This document shows, piece by piece, positions 16,701 to 26,145 of a DNA stretch of 35,172 nucleotides (its first letter is position 1; each line of letters begins with the position of its first letter). Location: contig CAMVDB010000002.1 of the NCBI GenBank assembly GCA_947166135.1, forward strand, positions 78,189-113,360, written 5' to 3'. Source of the DNA: an uncultured Clostridia bacterium. GTDB taxonomy: Bacteria; Bacillota; Clostridia; Oscillospirales; Acutalibacteraceae. The notes beneath the pieces were generated by a model that did not search any database, had not been told where the DNA came from, and saw only the letters and a list, made by a program, of their open reading frames with translations. The translations under genes were made by a program, and so were the position numbers.

Positions 16701-19700
16701 TGTTTCGGCGTTCTATAATACCAACCTCGTTTACAACCTGACGAACCCTTCCGATAATTCTGTTTACGCCAAGTTCAGAGTGTATCATGACGATATCATC
16801 CCTGTTGACTGCGATCAGACAACGCTGGATCAGTATGTGTCCAATAAGACCGTCTCTACGGTTGAAAATACCTACGGCGTGTGCGAGGGGCTGACCTTTG
16901 ACCTGACTGTGCCCCAAAGCGGCATGCAGGTCACCTTCACCCCGATGTACACCTACATCCCGGTCGAGATCGTCCAGCAGATTCTGGACGACGACGGGAA
17001 TGTGATCGGGCAGGCAACGGACGCTTTCACGAGCGAGATCACACAGTATAAATATTCTACTTCCTACGAAACCGACTACTCTGCCAATAAGTATTTTTAC
17101 GTCAATGATACGACGGATTATTACTCTCAGCTGACAGCGAGCGACGGCTTTGTCAATGCGTACAACGCCGCGGGCGCGAGCACCAAGTCGTGGATGGCGA
17201 AGGGCTATTATTACTACGGCTTGAACGTAAAACCGCGCGGCGCGGACGGCTATTATTATGACAGCTTGTACTATGAGGTCAAAAGCCGTACCAACGAGAC
17301 GATCAGAACAAAAGAAACAATGACCAATCAGACGTTTGTCTCCGGCTTCGGTCACCACGATAATATGCGCGGCAATAATATCTCTGAGACCGGCACCACA
17401 TGGATGGAATACGGCAGCACCGATTCGTGGAACTCCAACTATATCGCCGCCGACAAAATCGTCATCTATGTCAACTACAAGAAGGACGCGGAGGATTTTG
17501 TCAATTTCAAGTGGATGCGCGACCGCAGCTCCTACGGCGCGGGCGATTACTGGCCGACGACTCAGCTGACCGCGAAATTCCAAGAGGATAATCAGTCCAG
17601 CGATACCTTCAAGACAAAGAACGTCACCAGGACCTATATCAGCAATGCTCCCGATACCATCGACGTTCAGATCAAGAATGATAAAAAGTCTGACAGCAGC
17701 GCGACAAATCCCGTCACGGTGAATATCGGCAGCAACTCGCTCTACTACGTCAACCTCGTCTTTACGCTGAAAAGCTATGACGGGAGCATCGAGTACGGTA
17801 AATTCCGCCTCTTCAAGGATCAGCTGATCACGATCAGCGGCAATCCCGCGAATTACATCTCCGTCAGCCCGACCTATACGCATTCCGGATCGGTCAATGA
17901 GACGATCAGCTTCACCCTCAATATACCGAACGCGGGTATGGCGGTGGATTACGCGGTCATGGAGAGCTACATCCCCCTGACCGTCACCCAGAGCGCGGTC
18001 GACGAAAGCGATAATGCTCTGCCGTTATCGGATTCGATGACCGTACAGGTGTATGATTATCTCTGTCCTGTATGGTATGACAACAATACCACCGGCGGCG
18101 ACGGTTTCCCGCAGTCGACCGTCGATAACCGCAACGATATGATCGCGAACAAGTGCTTTACCGCAAACGATATGAGCGGCGACTACTACAGCGTCGTGAC
18201 CGACAGCAGCGCGCAGGGCTGTGTGGATCATAACGGCTACACGGTGAGCGGCGCGTCGGATTCGCGCTGGATGCTCATGCCGGTCAACGTCGATACAAAT
18301 ATCAAGGTCAAGCCCAATGTCCCCGCGGGCTACATGCTGAAGAGCGTGGAGCTGATCGCAAGGGACAAGGACGGAAATACGCTTAACGCGTCGACCGTCG
18401 GCGCGAGCCTGACCAAGAACGACGCCGGCTATTATTTGGCAAAAAGCTCTCGGGTTTACTATAACCAGGGCGCTGCGTGGGAGATCAACGTCACCTACGT
18501 CAAGCTCAGCGATATCTACGCACCCTTCAAGTGGACGATCGACCCGACCTATAAAAACGGCGACTGGGATCCTTACCAGAGTCTTAACGGCACGTTCCTG
18601 TATGACGACGGCTATTCCGCCAACCCCAATCAGACGATAGTGAATCTGGAAAAGAATGACTTCGACGGTATTCTGAAAGGCGTGAACGATACCTACTCTG
18701 CGACCGTGACCGTCGGCGGTCTCAGCGGCAATAGTATCAAAAACACCTTCTATAACCAGAATCTGGTCTACACCCTGACCTCGTATGACGGAACGGAGAA
18801 TTACGCCAAGTTCCGCATTTTCAAGGGTCAGATCATCCCCGTGGACTGCACACAGGATACGCTGAACACCTATGTTTCCGCTTTCACCCAGAACAATACG
18901 GATTCTTACGGCGCATTCCAGACGGCGAGCTTTACGCTGACGCTCCCTGCCGTGGATAAGAACAAGGGCATAGCGGTGACGTTCAGCGCCCTGCCGGTCT
19001 ATGTCCCCATCAAGATCAACCAGTATGTGCTGGACAAAAACGGTACCACAACGTCAGTATCGGATAATGAGTTCACCGCCCATGTTGTGCCGCGCTACAA
19101 TACAAGCGCCGATGAACGCTCGACCCAGCGCACCTATACGCTCGACAGTACAAGCGACTATTACAGCATCATCAACAGGTCGATCAGCGATAACGTATAT
19201 ACCCACACCTACGATGTGACCTCCGCCTCCGACAGCCGCCTGATGTACATTTACAAGGGCTATTCCTCTCAGAACGGAGTGAACGTTACCTTGACGCCAA
19301 AGAGCGGGTATATGTTTGACCATATCAGCTATACGGCAAAGAGCTCCGCAGATAACTCAATACCGCTGACTGACAACGGTCTGTTCAAGCTGGGTGAGGG
19401 ATATTCCTACGACAATTATTTTGAGGTTTATACCTCCGACTGGCGTGACCTCGCCAAGGCGGCAGACTGGGAGATCAACATCTACTACGCTCCCGAGACC
19501 GTCCTGACCGTGCACCAGCTCAGTCCGCTGACTGCGCAGGGCAATTTCGGCAACGTATATATTGATGACGCCGACAGTCAGACAGGCAAGTACCTCGCTC
19601 CGGCTTACCACGGCTCAAACTACGCCTATAAGGATAACGTCACCATCACGACAGGCGCCTCCGGCGCGCCTGTCACTCTCGACAGCGGCGATTATAAGGA

Positions 19701-22700
19701 GACGACCGATACCGTCCGCGTGAAGCTCGGCGCAAAGCCGAGGGTCAAGATCACGCCCATCGGCTCCAGAAAGATCGAGAGCGTGCATTTCTACAGCGAC
19801 GCGGAGCGTGAGCATGAGATCGCCTATACCCTCAACAGCGAAACGAGCACCTACACGCTGTCCGATTATTCGGTGAAATACGGCGATCAGATCTATCTTG
19901 ATATCGTCTATGCCGCCCAGCAGCACCTCGACGTTAAGGTCTATATGATGAATCCTGGTACCGGCAGCACTTCTACGCTGAATACCGACTCTAACATCAC
20001 GGTCACCGTTACCGGCGTACCGCAGGACGATCCGTACGCTTTCATGCTGAACAGCGAGGGTGTGAACAGCTTTTCAACCCACAGCGAGCAGAGCGTCGAG
20101 GTCAGCCCCAAGACAGCGCTCACGATCACGACGGAGATACCGTCAAATAACGCAGTTTACTCTGAATATATTGTCGCGGACGTCAAGCTCCGCGAGGGTA
20201 CGCCGCTCTCCGACGCTTCCTCCAAGGTCTCTCCCGAAACGAAAACCATCCACGATGCCGGCGGTAATGATTTCGTGGGACGCAACTACGCGAATTGTAC
20301 CATTGCTAACCTGACCACCGGACGCGACGGCGAGATCAGCGTCTACATCGCCAAGATGAAGAAGGTCAATGTGTCGGTCTACACCGCCGACACCAGCGGT
20401 CATTACGGCGACCAAAACGGTGAGCCGAACGGCGTTCCGAGCGAGACGGGCAGCTATGTCAGTGTCCATTCCGCGAATCCCGTCAACAACTTTGCCTTCG
20501 TAACGATGGCGAGCGAGGGCAACTACACCACCAACGAGTTCACGATCACATCCGACCCAGCCAAGCGTACCGTATCCGCGATCCAGGGGACAACGGTTTC
20601 TGTTTATGCTCAGCTTCCCGACTCGGGAAATTATGTGGTCAGCCGCGTGCTGTCCTCGGGCGGCTTCACGAGTGCGACGGTCAGCAGAGTATCCTACGTG
20701 ACCGACCCGAGCGATAATACTAAGCGCTTCATGCGTGTGGATATCAACACCAACGCGAAGATCGACTCCACCTTTGCGAGCGATTACGACATCAAGATCT
20801 ATATCACTCCGGCGCAGTCCATCAAGATCACCTCCGACTATAAGGAGACCGACGGCTCTATCCTGAGTCAGAACTACGGCACTGTGCGTGTGGACGGTAA
20901 TCCGGCGCAGACGGGCGATATCCCGTTCACCGTCATCAGCCCGAACATCGAGAACAGCTCTACCTATTACACGACGAGCAACGGTCACTCCGCTATTTAC
21001 TCGGAGGCGAAGTGCGTCGCCGGTACCACCGGCTTGACCTTCACGATCACTCCGCAAAGCAACTACCGCGTCAGCGAGGTCGCCTTCTCCCAGCTGGATC
21101 ATCAGCTCACCGACTATACGGTCGAGGACGGCGACGGCGACGTGAAGATCTATCACTTCAACCGTCCGATGAGCGTCCTGTATGATCTGGAAGTCCATGT
21201 TACCTATGAGATTAAGAACAGCGCCACCGTCTATTTCAGGATTCAGTATACCGACGACGGCACGACATGGCATCAGGGCGTCGAGCTAGGCGATATCTGG
21301 CTGAGCTCCTACAACCTCGCGATCGAGCGCAACGGCAAGGACGTCAAGCTGATCAACGACCTGACCGATCCCGTTCAGCCGACAAGCTACAAGAGCAAGA
21401 CCTTTGAGAGGGAGGATACCTCTACCCACGGCGGCTTTGTTGACAGCTATTCTCATCTTACTGAATCACCCTTAACGCATGAGGACGGCTACTACAAGAT
21501 CGAGGTCATCGCGGGCAGCGACTTCGGCTGCGGCATCCAAAACTATAAGGATGGCAAGATGTATGTCCCGATCGTGAACATGGCGAAAATCAGCGACGGC
21601 AGTACCACCGGCTACCGCTATTACAGTGACCAGACCTACGCGAACTGGGAGAAGCTCTATATCTCCGGCAACGAGACCTATACCTATGACGTAAAGCTCG
21701 TCCCTGCCTCTACCATTACCTTTATCGATCAGAAAAACAACCACTACGGCGATGAGCCCGAAAATGTGGATGCCGAGACCCATAACTACAGCATTACTAC
21801 CCTCCACGGCGAGAACCGCGGTACTGACCCGAACGTCACTTCAAACATGGTATTCGGCAGGAGCACCAATTCATGGCGCGACTATGAGTCCGGCTCCAAC
21901 ACGGTCGCTTACGGCTCTGTATTCACCAACTTTACCATGGATCAGGAGCATATCCAGCCCGGCAAGGTCGTGAAGCTGCAGCTGTACGAATTCCCTAAAG
22001 GCTACGCGGTGAACGGACTGAACACGATCTTTAATCCTCAATATTGTAAGGTTACGGTCGAGTTGAACGGCGGTACCGCTTCGAGCTATGACTTCAGCGA
22101 TTACACCATGCAACCCGATAAGCAGTACGTTGTCTATACCGAGGTCGATAACATCGACGTCTTCGTTTACAGCCACGGCAATCCCGGTAACGTGTATCTG
22201 GTTTACACCGACACGGCAGCCGACAAGTTCCGTATCGGCGACGCGGGCGTACAGGCGACCCCGGTCACCTCGTATGGCTATACCCGACTGGACGAGAGTT
22301 ATAAGACCAAGAAGGGTCCCGCGTACTTGGTCGTCGTGACCGATCAGCCAAAGGAAAAGGTCTATCCGTATGAGACGTATTTCCGCGACTACAATCAAGC
22401 CGCCGATGAGCATACAAGGCAGGATATTCAGAGTAAATTCAGCGACAGCTACCGCGCGGTGACGAATGCGGATGGCTCGGTGCAGTATTACTGGTATTAT
22501 CAGATCAATCCGAGTGATACAAGAAGTAATTCGTCCAACGACAATTACCCTGTGGATAACTCCGTATACTTCGATATTTGGTGGCGCTGGGTCTCCGATC
22601 CTACGCCTGTGACGCCCGATCCGGAGAAGCCCGCGACCGTCATCGTCTCTCAGTATGAGAGGATCGACTATAACAAGTATGAGCCCTCTCAGGAGGCGAC

Positions 22701-24963
22701 CGCTGTACTGTATAACAGCACGCAGAACAAGGACGTTGCCACTATCACCGGCGCCGAGGGCTTTTTCACCTGTAATGTCAACGACTATATCAATTTCACT
22801 TTGACCCCGAAGGACGGCTTTGTCCCCGAAAAGTACGAGTACATCGTCGGCGGATCGACCACTTCATCCGGCACGATCGGAAACAGTTTCAACCAGCGGA
22901 TATCCTCCAACGAGGTGCAGATCAAGATCTATTACTACCGCCCTGCGATCCGTATCACCACCACCAACGAGGCGTCGGCGCCAAAGGCGGAGATCACGGT
23001 CGAGAATCTTTCGAGCGTCGTGACCGACGGCTCCAATGTCACGACCCTGATCCAAAAGACCGACTACTCCAAGAGCATGATGGTCGATCATTCCTCGCGT
23101 CAGCTGATCACCGTTAAGCCGCAGACCTACGAGAGTATCGTGGATGGTTCGACGGTCATAAAGAATTATGAGGTCAAGAGCATCCTGCTCGGCAACGACC
23201 GCACCACGATGCTCCCGATCTACAGCGACGGCGAGATACTCAACAACGCCTACACCATCAGCGTGACTGACGACGGGGATACGACCCTGCTGCTGAAAGA
23301 GGATCAGGTCAGAAACGATCTCTACCTCTTTGTACAGCTGATTGGAGACGTCGAGGTCAAGACCGCCCAGCTCGTTGTGGAGCAGTATATCCAATCTGCC
23401 GATGAAAAGGACGAAAACGGCGATCCGCTGATCGTTCCCTGCGATACGGTCAAGGTGGATGTTAGCGCGACGAACAATGACAGCGAAACACCTCTGCTCC
23501 ATCAGGGAACAAACGTCAGCGCCTTCACCATGAACCCCATAGGTGTAACCGATGAAAACAGGGCTTATACCGACGAGGCGACTCTCGTCAAGGGCTCACG
23601 GCTCTATGTCGTACCCGACAGCACGACCTTTCCCGAGGACTACAAGGTCGGCTCCTACACGATCACCTACGGCGAGAATCAGGAACAACTGCTCTATAAT
23701 ACGTCGACCTATGAGATCACCTTTGGCGCTTCCGACAGCCCCGACTCCGGCGTTATCCTCGTCAAGATCGTCTACGTTCCCGACGTGACCGATTTCACCC
23801 TCCGGTACCACTATAAGGGCAGGGCGGATACCTCCGACGAAAACGGCGGCTACTATGACGGCGAGACCGGCGCGGTGGACAAGACCTATACCACGACTGT
23901 CAGCCTGAAAGGCTCCCAGCTGGATAAAAACAATCAACCTGCCATCGGCGTCCTGATGGATAACGCGGCTGCTGTCAGCGACCTGTACAAGGACTGTAAG
24001 TGGGTATTTGACGGCGATGAAAAGCACGTTGCCTATAATAAAGACGGCGCCGAGAATACCGTCGATATCACGGCGGATCAGCCTTACCATCAGTATTCCG
24101 TAGAGTTCGTCTATTTTAACGATCAAGGCGAGCTTACCACGCAGAGGGTCGAGCAGGTTCCGCTGAACTCTCTTGTCAAGCCCGAGGGTAGCTTTGTGAC
24201 CGCACCCGCGAAGCACGGAGAAAACGACTTTACCTACTGGGAGGTCACCTCCAAGGATACGGGCAATGAGATCGCCCGCTGCTACTGCGCCGCATTCAAT
24301 CTCCGCGTGACCGGCGATATCGTCGTCACGGCAAAGTACGAGGCTGCGGTCAACCTCGTTTCCATCAGCGATCCCGTGTTCACCCGCGAGCAGACGACCG
24401 ATGAAAGCGGCAAGACGAGCGACACGCTCTACGCCGACTTTATCCTCGCTTATATGGAGCAGAACGGTCTGCTGCTGAGCGAAAAGACGTCCGACGAGTA
24501 CAAGACAGGTCTGATCATTGAGCAGAACAGGACGGCGCTCCTGAATAAAGAGGACGTCATCGGCGCGACGGTCAGCGATGAAGAGATGAACGCGGCAAAG
24601 GCACTTTACGGCGCGGACAGCGTTCTCAAAGCAGACGACGCTAAAACAATGCTGCTTTCGGGTAATGCTTCAACTACCTCAGGCGATACCCGTTATCTGT
24701 ACTACGCTGTCAATAACGTGAGCTACAACAACAAGAACCGCGTCGATAAGAGTCTGTCGGTTCCCAACGTGCCGATCTATCGAAAGCTGGTCATGCGCGC
24801 TTACTACTACGTTTATAATGTCGGCACTCAGACGATGGAGCTCAGCGCACCCGTCTACTTCTGCTTCTACGATATCGGCAACTCCAAGAGCGATATATCC
24901 TCGGCAGCGACCGGCTCTGCACCCGCTACGCCCGATGAAGTACCCGCGAAGGAGGATCAATGA
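13717..24963 (+). CDS. Giant secreted repeat protein (3748 aa), adhesin-like
   Basis: Signal peptide 1-32 (cut after STTAFA). The mature protein is almost wholly beta-rich, Thr/Ser/Asp/Tyr-rich and acidic, as in bacterial surface adhesins. Two repeat families are visible. Family A (about 250-285 aa) occurs near 100-345 and 645-930. Family B (about 335 aa) occurs three times in tandem, opening with FKWNID, FKWMRD and FKWTID at 929, 1264 and 1604. Many non-identical domains of 130-200 residues follow, including an InlB-B/Flg_new-like unit near 3460-3545. The C-terminus (ATPDEVPAKEDQ) has no LPXTG motif, dockerin or membrane anchor. Start 13717 is set by AAAGGAGG six bases upstream; the longer ORF start overlaps the regulator gene. 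It overlaps the next gene by one base. The function is unknown; binding or structural is a guess. Confidence 0.9.
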   Translation: MHNPFRMLKRGSFSVISLVLVLTILMSTTAFAVSTFDLSPTAADNDIAATGEDTPARKRFIGKITNLNEESSGSFNYGFRSIVAGGTGRDASSVSALSSSLTGSFSAELTHSAGGTVTGYMDNSVDFRLMLRRNHAGVNETIKRDSIHIYQLLDGDVKGEEITSYFTVSYTDAIASSVIGAVDDTTDGYGYIDGLNTYTGDIYIEAQSYVRDSYTDIVFVNAEDSTNSGSITITTNEYGCIAPGTGTRYYYQSQNYSGSTENIRIASGANYTATYNGSDKNLRMAQLIYKAQDGSSVIRTYTAENNSLTFTLPEYLPRETSSRAKVYFYFSDTTYTPAEPSDGTDYTVTVKAHYPDGFDNANYQTIEYYADTSSDTPTQSSKIADGGSYTFTIPTADYTPTFNVKDSRDTSANVVSVTAVKVTAGGADLTQEFFGGQKYYQYFLESTKTGVFGFFELQNVTGDITIDVTYGAPFTGTLADYGSKTMHVANFVVKGDASHESTVGNSYTDDPSAHGYINRYLLYDGTGTYSDSFPDGNYIGRRSYSGYDSFLDGCQHAMYYPANNYDFYITPFSYISDVKVYNENGTELDISSFCTNNPVGQPRGGSYNSVKLDTDHTDFINARGTVVITYKKLDYNHIKGSVSFLNDKADVDSAAATCLTAKNSSNNSYSAFLNSAKTGMTYVISQAYTANSFEGYYADFDGADYDRIDIQYAGSNQNDRVLFKEIKIYALDENGEKTDTDVTARFNITYSNITNNSNNIATVTGLKDYHGGIYIDVKAYYSHTKTQINVITDSDNPRTGTVKLEGTGTPKGFFRQSNSFSANSITLNSSTDSTSDYYISSNGSYQITYSGNDKLSDGTIVRKLRLAVLTYQDENGDYVKVPFQAVDGVINMTMGEYYRYNNAATTSLDIYFNDTDTDPTAGQYDYRPFKWNIDTTVAGADTNENAKPLTTITGRLASPVSSTYTVTNTNFDGVVKYQNEGDEKVTVTLGGDNSPVSAFYNTNLVYNLTNPSDNSVYAKFRVYHDDIIPVDCDQTTLDQYVSNKTVSTVENTYGVCEGLTFDLTVPQSGMQVTFTPMYTYIPVEIVQQILDDDGNVIGQATDAFTSEITQYKYSTSYETDYSANKYFYVNDTTDYYSQLTASDGFVNAYNAAGASTKSWMAKGYYYYGLNVKPRGADGYYYDSLYYEVKSRTNETIRTKETMTNQTFVSGFGHHDNMRGNNISETGTTWMEYGSTDSWNSNYIAADKIVIYVNYKKDAEDFVNFKWMRDRSSYGAGDYWPTTQLTAKFQEDNQSSDTFKTKNVTRTYISNAPDTIDVQIKNDKKSDSSATNPVTVNIGSNSLYYVNLVFTLKSYDGSIEYGKFRLFKDQLITISGNPANYISVSPTYTHSGSVNETISFTLNIPNAGMAVDYAVMESYIPLTVTQSAVDESDNALPLSDSMTVQVYDYLCPVWYDNNTTGGDGFPQSTVDNRNDMIANKCFTANDMSGDYYSVVTDSSAQGCVDHNGYTVSGASDSRWMLMPVNVDTNIKVKPNVPAGYMLKSVELIARDKDGNTLNASTVGASLTKNDAGYYLAKSSRVYYNQGAAWEINVTYVKLSDIYAPFKWTIDPTYKNGDWDPYQSLNGTFLYDDGYSANPNQTIVNLEKNDFDGILKGVNDTYSATVTVGGLSGNSIKNTFYNQNLVYTLTSYDGTENYAKFRIFKGQIIPVDCTQDTLNTYVSAFTQNNTDSYGAFQTASFTLTLPAVDKNKGIAVTFSALPVYVPIKINQYVLDKNGTTTSVSDNEFTAHVVPRYNTSADERSTQRTYTLDSTSDYYSIINRSISDNVYTHTYDVTSASDSRLMYIYKGYSSQNGVNVTLTPKSGYMFDHISYTAKSSADNSIPLTDNGLFKLGEGYSYDNYFEVYTSDWRDLAKAADWEINIYYAPETVLTVHQLSPLTAQGNFGNVYIDDADSQTGKYLAPAYHGSNYAYKDNVTITTGASGAPVTLDSGDYKETTDTVRVKLGAKPRVKITPIGSRKIESVHFYSDAEREHEIAYTLNSETSTYTLSDYSVKYGDQIYLDIVYAAQQHLDVKVYMMNPGTGSTSTLNTDSNITVTVTGVPQDDPYAFMLNSEGVNSFSTHSEQSVEVSPKTALTITTEIPSNNAVYSEYIVADVKLREGTPLSDASSKVSPETKTIHDAGGNDFVGRNYANCTIANLTTGRDGEISVYIAKMKKVNVSVYTADTSGHYGDQNGEPNGVPSETGSYVSVHSANPVNNFAFVTMASEGNYTTNEFTITSDPAKRTVSAIQGTTVSVYAQLPDSGNYVVSRVLSSGGFTSATVSRVSYVTDPSDNTKRFMRVDINTNAKIDSTFASDYDIKIYITPAQSIKITSDYKETDGSILSQNYGTVRVDGNPAQTGDIPFTVISPNIENSSTYYTTSNGHSAIYSEAKCVAGTTGLTFTITPQSNYRVSEVAFSQLDHQLTDYTVEDGDGDVKIYHFNRPMSVLYDLEVHVTYEIKNSATVYFRIQYTDDGTTWHQGVELGDIWLSSYNLAIERNGKDVKLINDLTDPVQPTSYKSKTFEREDTSTHGGFVDSYSHLTESPLTHEDGYYKIEVIAGSDFGCGIQNYKDGKMYVPIVNMAKISDGSTTGYRYYSDQTYANWEKLYISGNETYTYDVKLVPASTITFIDQKNNHYGDEPENVDAETHNYSITTLHGENRGTDPNVTSNMVFGRSTNSWRDYESGSNTVAYGSVFTNFTMDQEHIQPGKVVKLQLYEFPKGYAVNGLNTIFNPQYCKVTVELNGGTASSYDFSDYTMQPDKQYVVYTEVDNIDVFVYSHGNPGNVYLVYTDTAADKFRIGDAGVQATPVTSYGYTRLDESYKTKKGPAYLVVVTDQPKEKVYPYETYFRDYNQAADEHTRQDIQSKFSDSYRAVTNADGSVQYYWYYQINPSDTRSNSSNDNYPVDNSVYFDIWWRWVSDPTPVTPDPEKPATVIVSQYERIDYNKYEPSQEATAVLYNSTQNKDVATITGAEGFFTCNVNDYINFTLTPKDGFVPEKYEYIVGGSTTSSGTIGNSFNQRISSNEVQIKIYYYRPAIRITTTNEASAPKAEITVENLSSVVTDGSNVTTLIQKTDYSKSMMVDHSSRQLITVKPQTYESIVDGSTVIKNYEVKSILLGNDRTTMLPIYSDGEILNNAYTISVTDDGDTTLLLKEDQVRNDLYLFVQLIGDVEVKTAQLVVEQYIQSADEKDENGDPLIVPCDTVKVDVSATNNDSETPLLHQGTNVSAFTMNPIGVTDENRAYTDEATLVKGSRLYVVPDSTTFPEDYKVGSYTITYGENQEQLLYNTSTYEITFGASDSPDSGVILVKIVYVPDVTDFTLRYHYKGRADTSDENGGYYDGETGAVDKTYTTTVSLKGSQLDKNNQPAIGVLMDNAAAVSDLYKDCKWVFDGDEKHVAYNKDGAENTVDITADQPYHQYSVEFVYFNDQGELTTQRVEQVPLNSLVKPEGSFVTAPAKHGENDFTYWEVTSKDTGNEIARCYCAAFNLRVTGDIVVTAKYEAAVNLVSISDPVFTREQTTDESGKTSDTLYADFILAYMEQNGLLLSEKTSDEYKTGLIIEQNRTALLNKEDVIGATVSDEEMNAAKALYGADSVLKADDAKTMLLSGNASTTSGDTRYLYYAVNNVSYNNKNRVDKSLSVPNVPIYRKLVMRAYYYVYNVGTQTMELSAPVYFCFYDIGNSKSDISSAATGSAPATPDEVPAKEDQ

Positions 24964-25121
24964 TGAAAAAGAAATATGAAAAACCCGAAATCGATTTCGT
25001 TAAGCTCCTCCTGACTGATGTGATTCTTTATAGCAACAACGACGAGGAAGGGCGAATCAATGTAGATGAGCCTGCGACTCTGCCGCCTGTAGATGAAGAT
25101 CCGTGGCTGACAGGGGGCTGA
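24963..25121 (+). CDS. 52-residue peptide of the KKYEKPEI type
   Basis: Starts MKKKYEKPEIDFVKLLLTDV, continues ILYSNNDEEGRINVDEP and ends PPVDEDPWLTGG. The start overlaps the giant gene's stop (TGATG), with AAGGAGG seven bases upstream, so translation is coupled. Net charge is positive at the N-terminus and strongly acidic at the C-terminus; there is no signal peptide. Short proteins opening KKYEKPEI/L and carrying a TDVI-S stretch are, in my recollection, common and unannotated in gut Clostridia, sometimes near secreted proteins. The leader/core-like layout recalls peptide precursors, but no modifying enzyme is adjacent. The function is unknown. Confidence 0.75.
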   Translation: MKKKYEKPEIDFVKLLLTDVILYSNNDEEGRINVDEPATLPPVDEDPWLTGG

Positions 25122-25125
25122 GCTG

Positions 25126-26040
25126 ATGAAAAAGATCATATCACTGACAGCAGTGTTTGTCATCTTCCTTTCCGGTACGATCACCGCGTTTGCCGCAACG
25201 CTGTTCAGCGATGGTATCTATACCTTCGAGAAAAACAGCTTCGGCAACGCGGTCATCACCGACTGCTTCCTCACGACGGAGGATATCGACGTGCCCACCT
25301 TTGTGCTGAGCACACCTGTTGTAGGCGTCGGCGACTATGCCTTCTTCTCCAACAGCTATATCAGGCGCGTTACCATGCCAGATACGGTAATTTCTATCGG
25401 AGAATTCGCCTTTGCCGATAATCCCGATCTGCAAAGCGTGACGATTCCGCGCTGGTGCGATACGATCGCCAACAACGCCTTCTGGAACAGCCCGAACGTT
25501 ACGATCTCCTGCTACACGGATTCAGCGGCTCAGACCTATGCCGAGGAGCATGAGATACCCTACATCCTGCTCGATGTTCCCGTCCCAAAAACGGATATCT
25601 CCACTGCATTAGTGACGCTTGATGAAAAAGCGTTCCGCTATGACGGAACAGAGCATTTTCCGGCTGTGACCGCGACGCTGGACGATGTGATCCTCGATCC
25701 CGAAACGGATTATACCATTGCTTACACAGATAATCAGACCGCAGGGACAGCGACCGTGACGGTGACGGGTGCAGGCGAATATGAGGGCGAAGCAACCGTG
25801 CATTTTGCGATCTGCAATGTGCTCGGCGATACCGACGGTAACGGTGAGGTCGAGATTGTCGACGCGACGCTGATCCAACGGCGTTTGATTTTCATGGCTG
25901 TTCCCGATCCCGATCGCGTTGATTTGGTCGGAGACGTTTCTGCCGACGGCTTGGATATCACCGACGCGACCTTCATCCAGCGTTTTCTGGTTGGTATGGA
26001 AGTACCTCATCCAATCAACGAAATGATAACAGAAGAATAA
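25126..26040 (+). CDS. Secreted leucine-rich-repeat (BspA-like) protein with C-terminal dockerin
   Basis: Signal peptide 1-23. Residues 55-140 hold BspA-type LRR_5 repeats (VGDYAFFSNSYIRRVTMPDT, then IGEFAFADNPDLQSVTIP), a fold known for protein or matrix binding. Residues 155-230 look like a bacterial Ig-like module (FRYDGTEHFPAV, ending TGAGEYEGEATV). A type I dockerin covers 233-296: GDTDGNGEVEIVDATLIQRR and GDVSADGLDITDATFIQRFL, both with calcium loops. It should attach to a cohesin on a host scaffold. It starts four bases after the 52-residue peptide gene, so it is in the same operon as the giant protein. It carries no enzyme domain. Confidence 0.9.
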   Translation: MKKIISLTAVFVIFLSGTITAFAATLFSDGIYTFEKNSFGNAVITDCFLTTEDIDVPTFVLSTPVVGVGDYAFFSNSYIRRVTMPDTVISIGEFAFADNPDLQSVTIPRWCDTIANNAFWNSPNVTISCYTDSAAQTYAEEHEIPYILLDVPVPKTDISTALVTLDEKAFRYDGTEHFPAVTATLDDVILDPETDYTIAYTDNQTAGTATVTVTGAGEYEGEATVHFAICNVLGDTDGNGEVEIVDATLIQRRLIFMAVPDPDRVDLVGDVSADGLDITDATFIQRFLVGMEVPHPINEMITEE

Positions 26041-26048
26041 ACATAAAA

Positions 26049-26090
26049 AATGTCGGGTAGACACGCTTGTCCGCCCGACTTATCTTTTTT
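26049..26090 (+). terminator. Terminator of the giant-protein operon
   Basis: Imperfect 11-bp stem (GTCGGGTAGAC / GTCCGCCCGAC) followed by TTATCTTTTTT, 12 bases after the LRR-dockerin stop. Confidence 0.75.
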
Positions 26091-26091
26091 C

Positions 26092-26119
26092 TTGACTTTT
26101 TGTAAAGTTGTGGTATTGT
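26092..26119 (+). promoter_or_regulatory. Promoter for the small conserved gene
   Basis: TTGACT, a 16-base spacer and TATTGT. The bases around the -10 box (GTGGTATTGTGTT) recur upstream of the integrase gene at 32203-32215, suggesting a related control region. Confidence 0.45.
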
Positions 26120-26145
26120 GTTGTGCTTGTAAGGAGCGTGATACG

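Noticed and set aside
16195..17883. 562-codon minus-strand frame within the giant gene, and similar long ones nearby
   Set aside because: Valine/isoleucine/arginine-rich composition without domains, typical of the antisense of a biased coding strand; the plus strand has a signal peptide and repeats.
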